A stretch of 18,824 nucleotides of DNA from Akkermansiaceae bacterium UBA5688 (GCA_002420315.1 DIHU01000124.1:1-18824), one strand, 5' to 3'; positions 1 to 8,111 are shown, numbered from the stretch's first letter. Numbers and translations: made by a program. The notes: generated by a model not told the origin, from the letters alone.

Positions 1-2
1 CA

Positions 3-1208
3 GTTTTTGAGGCTATTGTAGGTGAGGAAAAACGCCAGCGTAGCCACATTGAGCTGATCGCTTCCGAGAATTTTGCAAGTCCTGCTGTGATGGAAGCGCA
101 AGGTTCGCTTTTGACTAATAAATACGCGGAGGGTTATCCCGGGCGTCGTTGGTATGGAGGATGCGAAAATGTTGATGTAGTCGAGGAACTTGCGATCGAT
201 CGGCTCAAGGAGATTTTTGGAGCCGAGCATGCCAACGTGCAGCCTCATTCCGGGTCCCAAGCCAACACGGCTGTTTACTTTGCAGTGCTGCAACCGGGTG
301 ACAAAATTTTGACCATGGATCTTGCGCACGGCGGTCACTTGACGCACGGCCATCCGGCTAACTTTTCGGGTCGGCTCTACGATGTGACCCACTATGGAGT
401 CGCTGCAGAAGATGAGTGCATCGACTACGATGCTCTTGAAGCGCAAGCGCAGGAGGTGCAGCCCAAGTTAATCACTTGTGGAGCGAGTGCATACTCGCGA
501 ACGATCGATTTTGAACGGATGGGGAAAATTGCCAAAGCGGTTGGAGCTTATTTGTTCGTCGATATGGCGCATATAGCTGGGTTGGTCGCGGCCGGAGTTC
601 ATCCTAGCCCGATTCCGCATGCTGATTTCGTGACATCTACCACTCACAAGTCTCTTCGCGGACCTCGTGGCGGTATTATTTTATGTAAGTCTGACTATGC
701 CAAGAAAATCGACGGCCGCGTTTTTCCGGGGGTGCAAGGTGGACCGCTGATGCATGTTATTGCAGCCAAGGCAGTATGCTTTGGCGAGGCTCTCAAGCCT
801 GGCTTCAAAGAGTATCAGGAGCAAGTTGTTAAGAATGCTCAGGCAATGGCCACGGCTTTAGGAAAGAATGGTTATCGCATCGTTTCTGGAGGCACTGAAA
901 ATCATGTTTTCATGGTCGATCTCCGCCCGGTGGGCCTTGATGGATCAATCGTCTCTGACACTCTCGACAAGGTGGGTATCACCGTGAATAAGAACTCGAT
1001 TCCCTTTGATGAAGCTGGGCCAATGAAACCGAGCGGGATTCGAATTGGAACACCTGCGGTGACAACTCGTGGGATGAAAACAAATGATGTCGAGACAGTG
1101 GCTGATTTAATCCATGAAGCCTTAGAAGCTCGCGAAGATGATGCAAAACTCGCTGAGATTCGTGAGAAGGTCTTCGCTTTTAATGCTGCTTTCCCGCTGC
1201 CTTGGTAG
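3..1208 (+). CDS. glyA: Serine hydroxymethyltransferase, 5' end cut off by the window
   Basis: Cytosolic PLP enzyme that interconverts serine plus tetrahydrofolate with glycine plus 5,10-methylene-tetrahydrofolate, the main source of one-carbon units. The reading frame is open from base 3. The visible protein (401 residues) begins just before the conserved HIELIASENF block, so by comparison with the roughly 417-residue E. coli enzyme only about 10 N-terminal residues are missing. Family hallmarks seen are NKYAEGYPGRRWYGG, the NVQPHSGSQAN block, and the PLP-binding lysine in TTHKSLRGPRGG (lysine codon at 648-650). The C-terminal PSGIRIGTPAVTTRG block, which belongs to the folate/PLP site region, is intact. 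The gene ends with TAG and is followed by a run of seven T. A 190-base spacer separates it from the antiporter gene, so co-transcription is uncertain. Identification is secure. Confidence 0.97.
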   Translation, partial: VFEAIVGEEKRQRSHIELIASENFASPAVMEAQGSLLTNKYAEGYPGRRWYGGCENVDVVEELAIDRLKEIFGAEHANVQPHSGSQANTAVYFAVLQPGDKILTMDLAHGGHLTHGHPANFSGRLYDVTHYGVAAEDECIDYDALEAQAQEVQPKLITCGASAYSRTIDFERMGKIAKAVGAYLFVDMAHIAGLVAAGVHPSPIPHADFVTSTTHKSLRGPRGGIILCKSDYAKKIDGRVFPGVQGGPLMHVIAAKAVCFGEALKPGFKEYQEQVVKNAQAMATALGKNGYRIVSGGTENHVFMVDLRPVGLDGSIVSDTLDKVGITVNKNSIPFDEAGPMKPSGIRIGTPAVTTRGMKTNDVETVADLIHEALEAREDDAKLAEIREKVFAFNAAFPLPW

Positions 1209-1398
1209 TTTTTTTGAGAATCTATCCTTCTTAAGTTAGGCTTCGTGATTGCGAGGGTCTCGAAAAGTTACTCCTTCTGGCGATAAGCGGGGAGTAGGTT
1301 GGGGCTGGCCAATCAAGGATGACCTCATTTAATGCGGCGTTCGATTTCGATTGAGATCGAGACTTGGCGGAGAAGGGGATTGAAGTCAGTCTTCGCAT

Positions 1399-3276
1399 GT
1401 GAGTCTTCTTGCTTATCTTGCCTTTCTTCTACTCCTAGGGGTAGTGGCACAGTGGTCGGCTTGGCGGATGAAATTGCCGTCAATTTTACTTTTGCTCATT
1501 TTGGGATTTGCGCTTTCGCACTTCACCGGAATGCGGATCGATAATTATCTCAAGGATGAAAGCTCGCTATTAAGTCTAGTTGGTTTTTTTGTGGCGATTA
1601 TTCTTTTCGAAGGTGGACTCACTTTAAAATTCTCCGAGCTCAAGGAGGCGGGCACTCCGGTGCTAAAACTTTGCACCACAGCGGTAGTATTAGCCTTTGG
1701 TCTAACGGCGGTGGCAGCACGCTACACTCTAGGATACCACTGGCAGATTTGCGCGCTGCTGGGAGCAATTTTAGTGGTGACTGGGCCAACTGTTGTGGCT
1801 CCTTTGCTCCGTTTGATTAGACCGCGTCGTAAGGTGGCCTCGATTGTCAAGTGGGAGGGAATCGTGGTAGATCCCATCGGAGCAGTTTTAGCGGTCTTAG
1901 TTTTCATTACGATTCAGGAAGGTGGAGTCGGCCAGGGCTGGGACATTGTGGCTATTGCTCTGGTGAAGACGCTGGTTGTCGGGGTGGGGCTGGGTTGGGG
2001 ATTAGCGAAGGTGACGGAGGGTTTGATGTCGCGGCACTTGATCCCAGATTTTTTGGAGAGCATGTTTTTTCTGGCTTTGGTTGGAGTGGCTTTTGCAGGT
2101 TCCAATGCCATTCAACATGAAGCGGGCTTACTGACGGTGACCGTTTTAGGAGTGGCTTTGGCCAATCAGAAAAAAGTGTCAGTGCGGCATATTCTTGAAT
2201 TTAAAGAGAACTTGAGAGTACTCATTATTTCGCTCCTTTTCTTAATGCTTTCCGGGCGGATCGGGATTTCTGAGATTCAAATGGTTTGGCAAAAGGGACT
2301 AATGTTTCTCCTCGCCTTAATTTTGGTGGTGCGTCCGGTTTCCGTCTTTCTCGCGAACCTTGGTTCAGCGCATACGACTTTTCGAGAGCAACTTTTTTTG
2401 GCTCTGTTGGCTCCGCGGGGAATCGTGGCGGCAGCCGTAACGTCAGTATTCGCTCTTCAAATTACGGGGGCGGCGAAGATAAATCCCGAGAACGAAACTT
2501 ATGTCGCGTTGGCGGGGGAGGCTGGTGAATTGGTTCCCCTAGTCTTTATTGTGATCCTGGGAACGGTCACTTTTTACGGTCTGTTAGCGGCTCCTTTGGC
2601 GCGCCGACTTGGGTTGTCCGATGCCAATCCTACGGGTGTGCTTTTTGCTGGAGCTGAGCCTTGGATTCGGGTTGTGGCAAAGGGCTTGGTCGAGAAAGGT
2701 CACCACTGCCTATTGTTAGACACACGCTTCGAGAAAGTATCGGCTGCGAGGCTTGATGGCTTACAGGCAGTGCGAGCTAATATCCTTTCGGAGTATGCTG
2801 AGGAGGAAATCGATTTTGCGGGGCTTGGCCACTTGGTGGCGGCCACTCCCAATAATGAGGTGAACTCGCTGGCGGCGCGCGAATTTCAGCACCGATTTGG
2901 TAAGGCTAACGTTTGGCAGATCACGCCGTCGGATGTCGATTTTCATCACCAAAAAGCGGTCGCTAATCATATGCGTGGGCGGTTTTGTTTTCTTGGGGGG
3001 CCGAGATTTTCCGATTTGAGTTCTTTTGTGGGAAAGGGAGCCGAGATGAAGTCGACCTTACTGACGGATGTTTTCACGATGGAAGATTTCAAGACGGCGC
3101 ACGGCGACAATGCTATTATTCTTTTTACCGAAACCGAAGATGGAAAGTTGAATCCGGTCTTATCGGAGGACGAGAAAATTGAAGGGTCAATCACGATCCA
3201 TTCACTCGTAATTGAACAGGATGATCCCGAGACTAAGGCCTTGAAAAAGAAAGAAGTGTCTGAGGAGAAATCATGA
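1399..3276 (+). CDS. CPA1/NhaP-type cation:proton antiporter with cytosolic RCK-like domain
   Basis: Inner-membrane secondary transporter, expected to exchange Na+ or K+ for H+ in pH and salt homeostasis. GTG at 1399 is the first usable start after the in-frame TGA at 1381, and the hydrophobic first helix starts directly after it; no strong ribosome binding site is seen. The first ~400 residues are a chain of hydrophobic helices. They include the unwound-helix motif TGPTVVAPLLR (about 128-138) and the ion-binding motif WEGIVVDPIGAV with Asp at about 158, typical of CPA1 antiporters. From about residue 405 a soluble domain begins with GVLFAGAEPW, continues with LLLDTRFEKV and then VAATPNNEVNSLAA. 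This resembles the Rossmann fold of TrkA-N/RCK domains, although the usual glycine-rich nucleotide loop is not clearly preserved, so nucleotide gating is only inferred. The length (625 residues) fits transporter plus regulatory domain. The stop overlaps the next start as ATGA, indicating translational coupling. The exchanged ion cannot be decided from sequence. Confidence 0.93.
   Translation: MSLLAYLAFLLLLGVVAQWSAWRMKLPSILLLLILGFALSHFTGMRIDNYLKDESSLLSLVGFFVAIILFEGGLTLKFSELKEAGTPVLKLCTTAVVLAFGLTAVAARYTLGYHWQICALLGAILVVTGPTVVAPLLRLIRPRRKVASIVKWEGIVVDPIGAVLAVLVFITIQEGGVGQGWDIVAIALVKTLVVGVGLGWGLAKVTEGLMSRHLIPDFLESMFFLALVGVAFAGSNAIQHEAGLLTVTVLGVALANQKKVSVRHILEFKENLRVLIISLLFLMLSGRIGISEIQMVWQKGLMFLLALILVVRPVSVFLANLGSAHTTFREQLFLALLAPRGIVAAAVTSVFALQITGAAKINPENETYVALAGEAGELVPLVFIVILGTVTFYGLLAAPLARRLGLSDANPTGVLFAGAEPWIRVVAKGLVEKGHHCLLLDTRFEKVSAARLDGLQAVRANILSEYAEEEIDFAGLGHLVAATPNNEVNSLAAREFQHRFGKANVWQITPSDVDFHHQKAVANHMRGRFCFLGGPRFSDLSSFVGKGAEMKSTLLTDVFTMEDFKTAHGDNAIILFTETEDGKLNPVLSEDEKIEGSITIHSLVIEQDDPETKALKKKEVSEEKS
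3262..3267 (+). promoter_or_regulatory. Ribosome binding site for the methyltransferase gene
   Basis: GAGGAG lies 5 bases before the ATG at 3273, inside the last codons of the antiporter gene. It is one of the few clear Shine-Dalgarno sequences in the window and supports 3273 as the start. Confidence 0.6.
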
Positions 3277-4013
3277 ATTCGGGTTACGAGGGTTTTGAGG
3301 CTTCGTGGCACGATTTGTTTTGGGAGGCCGAGGAAGCGCCCAGCGAATTGCCTTTGATAAAGAAATTTTTAGAGGCTAGAAAGGGGAAGTGTCTGTATAT
3401 TGGCTCGGGGTCGGGTCGCTTGCTCGGTCCTTTAGTCGCGGCGGGAAAGGATGTGCTGGGACTTGAATGCTCGTCTGAAATGGCGAAGCTCTCACGAGAG
3501 AATTTTCCTGATGCGAAGGTTCTTGAAGAAAAGTGGCAAGAACATGAAGGTAAGTATGATGCCATCTTGCTCCCGGCTTTCACGTTCCAGCTCTTTTTAG
3601 ATCCGCAAAAACAGCTCACACGGTTGAGTGAACAAGCAGATTCTCTTTATCTGACTTTGTTTTTTCCCTGGGCAGAGATCTCAGGAGATTTGCCGCAGAA
3701 CGAATGGTATTTTGATCGTGATGTTGTTTTGCCAATTGGTGGAACTGGTGAGTTGGAGACACAGCATAAGATCAAAGAGCAGATTGGAAGTTTGGTGCGG
3801 AAACATCGTTACACGATGAGGGATGCTTCGGGGAATGTTATTAGGAGGGAAGAGACCGTTCAGAGATTACGATTTTTCACCGATGCAGCATTGAAAAATC
3901 TTCTCAAAAAATCAGGTTGGAAGATTGAAAAGGAGATCAAAAATCTGGGCGAGAGTAACGATGATGAGCTTGTTTATGTCACGACGCTTTATCTCATTGC
4001 GCTGCCAAATTGA
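3273..4013 (+). CDS. Class I SAM-dependent methyltransferase, substrate unknown
   Basis: Predicted soluble cytosolic methyltransferase of 246 residues. Motif I is LYIGSGSGRLL (41-51). It is followed by an acidic SAM-ribose contact at the end of strand beta-2 (VLGLECS, Glu65) and by the YDAILLPAF strand (95-103), where class I methyltransferases place motif IV. The C-terminal half carries an ERLRFFT-like segment (QRLRFF) and an SGWKIEKE segment, common in small-molecule methyltransferases of the UbiE/Methyltransf_25 type. The start overlaps the antiporter stop by 4 bases and has a good ribosome binding site, so the two proteins are probably made together. No substrate-binding feature is recognised, and a direct link to ion transport is not shown by the sequence. 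The fold assignment is good; the function is open. Confidence 0.85.
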   Translation: MNSGYEGFEASWHDLFWEAEEAPSELPLIKKFLEARKGKCLYIGSGSGRLLGPLVAAGKDVLGLECSSEMAKLSRENFPDAKVLEEKWQEHEGKYDAILLPAFTFQLFLDPQKQLTRLSEQADSLYLTLFFPWAEISGDLPQNEWYFDRDVVLPIGGTGELETQHKIKEQIGSLVRKHRYTMRDASGNVIRREETVQRLRFFTDAALKNLLKKSGWKIEKEIKNLGESNDDELVYVTTLYLIALPN

Positions 4014-4084
4014 GTTTTGAACTTAATCTGGCTCATTGCTTATTTTCTAGGGACATCGTTCAAATAGTTTATTAGAAGTCTCTC

Positions 4085-5029
4085 GTGCAGTTTAAGAAAT
4101 TCTTCGGGTTAGTAATCGGTCTTCTTGTCGGGTGCGCGGGAGGCTATCTCTTTTCAAAGAGTCAGCGTCCCGATCCAGGCTCGATCCAAGACCGATTAGA
4201 GCTTGCTGAGCAGGAGGCAGCTAAAAGCGGCAGAGAAGCAAGGGCATTGAAAGCTTATGTGGAACGTGCGGAAGGCTCCGGGTCTGCCAAATTTCGCCGG
4301 CTGGCTCGTGATCTCAAGGATGGGAAGGAAGTCAGCTTTGATGATATTTTGGGAAGTGCGAAACCCTGGATGCGTCAGGTCGCTCCGGTGATGGATCGGA
4401 TTAGGAAAGTGAACGAAGCGAAGTGGGTTGATGCGCGGGTTTCTGAGTGGACCCGCAATTACACTTTAACGGCAGCCCAGAGGAATGAATTGCGCGGGCA
4501 TTTTAAGAAACGAAGTGAGGAAAATGCTGAGAAGATTAACGAAGTGATTAATAGTGATCAGAGTGGGTTTGTGGAATTTGTGCAGGCTACCGAAAATGAT
4601 TGGCGCGATTTCGAGGAAACGAACAATTTGATGGAGGGGTTTTTAGAAGGGGAAGAGTTGGAACAGTTTAAAGAAGAGCGTCTTGCACAAAGAGTGGAGG
4701 CGGTCCAGGAGGAGGCGGATCGGAAACTGGGTCGACTGGATGAGATCGTGACGTTGAGTGATGAACAGCAAGCTGAGCTTTTTCGGGTGATGGCGCGGGG
4801 TTCCGAAGACTATCGGCCAGAGGTTAATCCGCAAGATTATCGTGGAGCAACCTCTCCTCTGGATCGTATGGCGAGGGACGCAGCGATTAATAGTGCGCTG
4901 ACTCCGGTCCAGAGAAAGTCACTGGATGAATACCGAGAGAATCAACTGCGAGAGGTAGCCGAGCAATGGGATCGCTATCAATTGGCTCCTCCTAAAGATT
5001 TTGATCTCTTGGAGGGAGATATCTTTTAA
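4085..5029 (+). CDS. Membrane- or lipid-anchored coiled-coil protein, first gene of an ABC exporter cluster
   Basis: Unknown protein of 314 residues. GTG at 4085 is chosen because an in-frame TAG lies 12 bases upstream and the hydrophobic N-terminus follows at once. Residues 1-23 form a positively charged n-region (KK at 4-5) and a hydrophobic stretch. The latter can be read either as a transmembrane anchor or as a lipoprotein signal with lipobox LVGC (14-17, Cys17). The remainder is highly charged and rich in Glu, Arg, Lys, Gln and Ala, with heptad-like stretches around 36-70 and 130-220, so extended helices or a coiled coil are likely. No catalytic motif is seen. The next gene starts on the base after the stop, and that gene overlaps the permease gene, so this protein probably works with the ABC transporter, perhaps as a periplasmic or membrane partner (inference). 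Confidence 0.8.
   Translation: MQFKKFFGLVIGLLVGCAGGYLFSKSQRPDPGSIQDRLELAEQEAAKSGREARALKAYVERAEGSGSAKFRRLARDLKDGKEVSFDDILGSAKPWMRQVAPVMDRIRKVNEAKWVDARVSEWTRNYTLTAAQRNELRGHFKKRSEENAEKINEVINSDQSGFVEFVQATENDWRDFEETNNLMEGFLEGEELEQFKEERLAQRVEAVQEEADRKLGRLDEIVTLSDEQQAELFRVMARGSEDYRPEVNPQDYRGATSPLDRMARDAAINSALTPVQRKSLDEYRENQLREVAEQWDRYQLAPPKDFDLLEGDIF
5011..5018 (+). promoter_or_regulatory. Ribosome binding site for the ABC ATPase gene
   Basis: GGAGGGAG sits 11 bases before the ATG at 5030, within the end of the coiled-coil gene. It fits translation of the ATPase from 5030 directly after the preceding TAA. Confidence 0.5.
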
Positions 5030-5977
5030 ATGAGCGAGCCAGCAATCGTGATTAAAGATCTCCGTGTTGATTACGGAGATTTCGTGGCGGTCAATGACAT
5101 TAGCCTGACTATCCCTTCCGGGGTTGTGTATGGATTAGTTGGGCCGAATGGTGCGGGGAAGACGAGTACTTTTAAAGTTCTCACTACTTTGATGGAACCA
5201 ACTTATGGGGAAGTGAACGTGGCGGGGTTTGATATATTTGAATCGGCCGAGGAGGTTCGCCGAATTATGGCTTACATGCCTGACTTGGCGCCAGTGCCGT
5301 CTGACTTAAAGCTATGGGAGTTTTTGGATTTTCATGCGGATACTCATCGGTTGGGCCGAGCAAGCGACCGCCGCGAGAGGGTTGGTGAGTGCCTCAAGAT
5401 CGTGAATTTGTATGAAAAGCGAAATGCTTGGTGCAAAGAGCTTTCGCGGGGGCAGACCCAGCGTCTGGTTCTTGCCAAGACGCTATTGCACCGGCCCAAG
5501 GTCCTAATTCTTGATGAGCCGGCTAGTGGACTTGATCCATTATCGCGTCGCGAGATGCGGATTGCTCTGCAGGCTTTGGCTGCAGGCGGTGCGACGGTGG
5601 TTGTGAGTTCGCATATCCTCAGTGAGTTGGCGGAAATGTGTTCATCATTATGCGTTATGAACCAAGGTGAGCTACTCGCTAGCGGAACGGCGGATGAGGT
5701 TAGAAGGGCGTTGGGTCGTGCCGAGCGGAATTTAAGCGTGGTGACTTCTGGTGACTCGGAAAAAGTAGAAGCATGGTTGGAGGGCCGGGCCGGTGTGAGC
5801 GAATTGGAGGCGGATGGTTCGCGGGTGGAGTTTCAATTTTTGGGAGGAGAGGAAGAACAGGAAAGATTGCTTGTAGAGCTTGTGAACGCAGGTTTGAAAG
5901 TCCGCGCTTTTGAAGAGGCGAGTTCGTCCTTCGAGGAAATTTTAGTGCGAGTTGCGGAGGGGAATCGCGAGGTATGA
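5030..5977 (+). CDS. ABC transporter ATP-binding protein
   Basis: Cytoplasmic ATPase subunit of an ABC-2-type transporter, 315 residues. Motifs in order: Walker A GPNGAGKTS (38-46), signature LSRGQ (138-142), Walker B LILDEP with Glu163 (159-164), D-loop SGLD (166-169) and H-loop SSH with His195. The Q-loop position reads YMPDL (82-86), with Asp where Gln is usual. Related ATPases with a MPD sequence are known, so this probably marks a subfamily rather than a dead enzyme. Residues from about 220 onward form a regulatory extension like those of CcmA/NatA-type exporters. The gene begins immediately after the coiled-coil gene and its stop overlaps the permease start (ATGA), so the three are very likely one translational unit. 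Such ATPases usually drive export of lipids, polysaccharides, drugs or small ions; the substrate here is unknown. Confidence 0.95.
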   Translation: MSEPAIVIKDLRVDYGDFVAVNDISLTIPSGVVYGLVGPNGAGKTSTFKVLTTLMEPTYGEVNVAGFDIFESAEEVRRIMAYMPDLAPVPSDLKLWEFLDFHADTHRLGRASDRRERVGECLKIVNLYEKRNAWCKELSRGQTQRLVLAKTLLHRPKVLILDEPASGLDPLSRREMRIALQALAAGGATVVVSSHILSELAEMCSSLCVMNQGELLASGTADEVRRALGRAERNLSVVTSGDSEKVEAWLEGRAGVSELEADGSRVEFQFLGGEEEQERLLVELVNAGLKVRAFEEASSSFEEILVRVAEGNREV

Positions 5978-7647
5978 GGGGTCGAAAAAAATTAAAGCCA
6001 TTACCGGCGTGGATGATTTGGGCTAATCCGATTTTAAAACGTTACGCGCGAAGTCGACTGCGTCCGGCCAGTTTTGGGGTGGCGTTGTTAATGACAATTC
6101 TACTGGCTGGATTTTTCTTTTTTCTTGCGCGGGAGAGTACGGCGAGATCAATCCAGAATCCCATTGACGTGGGGCGTATGCCTTTAATTCCGTTATTGAT
6201 TCTTCAAGGTCTCATTCTTTTTGGTCTAGGGACCGGACAAGCTGCGGCAGGAATTACCACAGAAGCTGATGAAGGAGTTCTCGATTATCAGAGACTGGCT
6301 CCCATGACTCCATTTGCAAAGGTATTGGGCTATTTGTTTGGTCTCCCCATTCGTGAGTGGATTCTTTTTTTGGCGACTTTACCTTTCACTGGATATTCGA
6401 TTTGGAAGGGTCAGGTTCCGATTAACGGAGTCTTACAACTCTACGCAGTCTTTTTTATGGCGGCGATTCTTTATCATCTCACTGGAGTCTTAGCGGGATC
6501 AGTGATGAAGAATCGGAGGTGGGCTTTTTTAACTTCAACCGGGCTGGTGATGTTCCTTTATTTGATCATCCCGCAAGCTGCTAAATTTGGTTTAGTTTAC
6601 CTAAAATATGTTACAATCTATCCCGTTTTTAATGAGGTCTACCCGATTTTAATCCCACGGCCGTTGGGTGATGCCGCGGAGGTTTTCAATACGATTATCC
6701 CTCCGGCTAAGTTCTTTGGGTTAAATTTTCCGCAGTATGTGTTCACCTTAATTTCGCAAGGAGTCTTAAGTCTTGCGATGGTTATGATGCTTTGGCGAAG
6801 GTGGCGAAAAGCGGATTGTCATCTCCTCGGGAAGTTTGCTGCGACTGGGCTTTTTGGCTGGCTTCAGATGATGTTGTTAGGGAATGCGTTACCCCTCATA
6901 GATTCCGGGGATTTGTTCCCCTCACGTGAACTTGATCGACGATTTGGGCGTTTGATTAATCCGGATATTCAGTTCTGGAGCCCAAAGACTTGGGAGGCTA
7001 CTGTGATGATTGGAATTTATGGCTTGGTGACTCTTGCTAGTCTCTGGTGGCTAACTTTTATTATTTCGTCTGATTTACACGGTCAAGTCCGTGGCTGGCG
7101 GCGGGCGCGTAAGCTTGGCAATCAGAAGTTGCCGTTACTGTCAGATGCCGCAACGTCTGTCCCCTGGGGTATAGCTATGTCGATGATGGGTGCAGCGGGC
7201 TGGTTCATTTTTGGAAGAGCGCTCATTAACTCCCACTGGTATCCTGAATTGTCGCTGCTAGTGGTGACACCCGTGGCTATGTTTTCTATTCTAATTTGCG
7301 GGGGATTAGGAATGGCTGCACTTCTTGAGTCCGTAGGACGTAAGGTGACCGGGCTTGTGGTTATTCTTGGAGGAATTCTCCCTGTGATGTTGGGTGTTAT
7401 TTTGGCAGTGAGCAGCGACGACTTTGTAGCCCTTGCTGTCTGGTTAGCTGGGATTTGTCCGGTATCATGGCCGATTTATGGATCGGGGGTTTTTCTTTCT
7501 GAGGAGGGAATGCCTAGAGATGTGGCAAGAGCGATTCCGAATGCCTTTTGGTTTTGGCAGGGAGTTGGAGCCATTTTGACAGTTTGGCTACTGAGCAAAC
7601 TCAGGATTGCACGCAAAAAAATCTCTGATTCGTCGAGGGAATTTTAG
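5974..7647 (+). CDS. ABC transporter permease, polytopic, ABC-2-like
   Basis: Inner-membrane partner of the ATPase encoded just before it, 557 residues. The short charged N-terminus (MRGRKKLKP) is followed by about twelve hydrophobic segments in two blocks. The first block lies at roughly residues 33-280, starting with the helix around FGVALLMTILL. The second runs from roughly 290 to the end, ending with a helix around VGAILTVWLLS. A segment near residues 80-95 (GTGQAAAGITTEADEGVLDYQRLAP) resembles the cytosolic elbow of ABC-2 permeases, where the E-x-GxLD pattern contacts the ATPase. The doubled size suggests both membrane halves are in one chain, so the transporter may need only one copy or may dimerise. 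The start overlaps the ATPase stop by 4 bases, with GGAGGGG about 11 bases upstream. The 3' end overlaps a minus-strand gene. Family membership is good; substrate unknown. Confidence 0.88.
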   Translation: MRGRKKLKPLPAWMIWANPILKRYARSRLRPASFGVALLMTILLAGFFFFLARESTARSIQNPIDVGRMPLIPLLILQGLILFGLGTGQAAAGITTEADEGVLDYQRLAPMTPFAKVLGYLFGLPIREWILFLATLPFTGYSIWKGQVPINGVLQLYAVFFMAAILYHLTGVLAGSVMKNRRWAFLTSTGLVMFLYLIIPQAAKFGLVYLKYVTIYPVFNEVYPILIPRPLGDAAEVFNTIIPPAKFFGLNFPQYVFTLISQGVLSLAMVMMLWRRWRKADCHLLGKFAATGLFGWLQMMLLGNALPLIDSGDLFPSRELDRRFGRLINPDIQFWSPKTWEATVMIGIYGLVTLASLWWLTFIISSDLHGQVRGWRRARKLGNQKLPLLSDAATSVPWGIAMSMMGAAGWFIFGRALINSHWYPELSLLVVTPVAMFSILICGGLGMAALLESVGRKVTGLVVILGGILPVMLGVILAVSSDDFVALAVWLAGICPVSWPIYGSGVFLSEEGMPRDVARAIPNAFWFWQGVGAILTVWLLSKLRIARKKISDSSREF

Positions 7648-8030
7648 GCTCCGATGGGATCGGGTTTGCCGGCCCGCTCGAGGCTTTGGCGGAAGTTGTC
7701 GAGCATCTTGGACTCCCGCTTCAGCATGTTGACAAGATTGGTTTCATCTTCCTCAGAGATGAGCTCCCGCTCAGAGAAGAAAATGATGAGATTTGCAATT
7801 TCCAAGGTCGCGGCGCGCGCATGGCTTACAAAGACTGCAAATTCAGGCTTGGTTGGGCAGCTGCTGCCTTCCGCAAGGATGCCGGAGATGCAATAACTGC
7901 TCTCGCGCAGGCGATTGGCAAAAGAGGTTTTACCTAAAGAATCAATGCCATCGGCGAGGTCTGCAACGCGATGTCCGATCTCGGTTGCCATTTTCCATAC
8001 CTCTAGGTTTTCAAATCGAAAGTCAGCCAC
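7644..8030 (-). CDS. Four-helix-bundle protein of the S23 / 23S rRNA intervening-sequence family
   Basis: Small protein of 128 residues. It opens with FRFENLEVWKMATEIG and contains FANRLRESSYCISGILAEGS and a final SLERA-type helix, the pattern of the TIGR02436/PF05635 family. Crystallised members form a four-helix bundle and often pentamerise; their role is unknown. The family was first noticed inside intervening sequences of 23S rRNA genes, but most members, like this one, are free-standing and far from rRNA. The start is GTG at 8030, chosen because the conserved FRF-E-LEVW block begins four codons later. The gene faces the ABC permease and shares 4 bases with it at the stop codons. It diverges from the sugar-kinase gene across about 90 bases. 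Confidence 0.88.
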   Translation of the reverse strand: MADFRFENLEVWKMATEIGHRVADLADGIDSLGKTSFANRLRESSYCISGILAEGSSCPTKPEFAVFVSHARAATLEIANLIIFFSERELISEEDETNLVNMLKRESKMLDNFRQSLERAGKPDPIGA

Positions 8031-8107
8031 TGGGAGTCACCTATCGACAAATCATGTTTTTGACAAGTGTCATCTCAGAGGTTTACGCAGTCAGACTGGT
8101 TTGATAC

Positions 8108-8111
8108 GGAG
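8108..8111 (+). promoter_or_regulatory. Short ribosome binding site deciding the sugar-kinase start
   Basis: GGAG ends 9 bases before the ATG at 8121. It favours that start over the upstream in-frame GTG at 8067, which would add 18 residues with no counterpart in the family. Confidence 0.45.

Noticed and set aside
1190..1215. Intrinsic terminator at the end of glyA
   Set aside because: A run of seven T follows the stop, but the preceding stem is at best 4-5 pairs with wobble pairs and overlaps the last codons. It is too weak to call.
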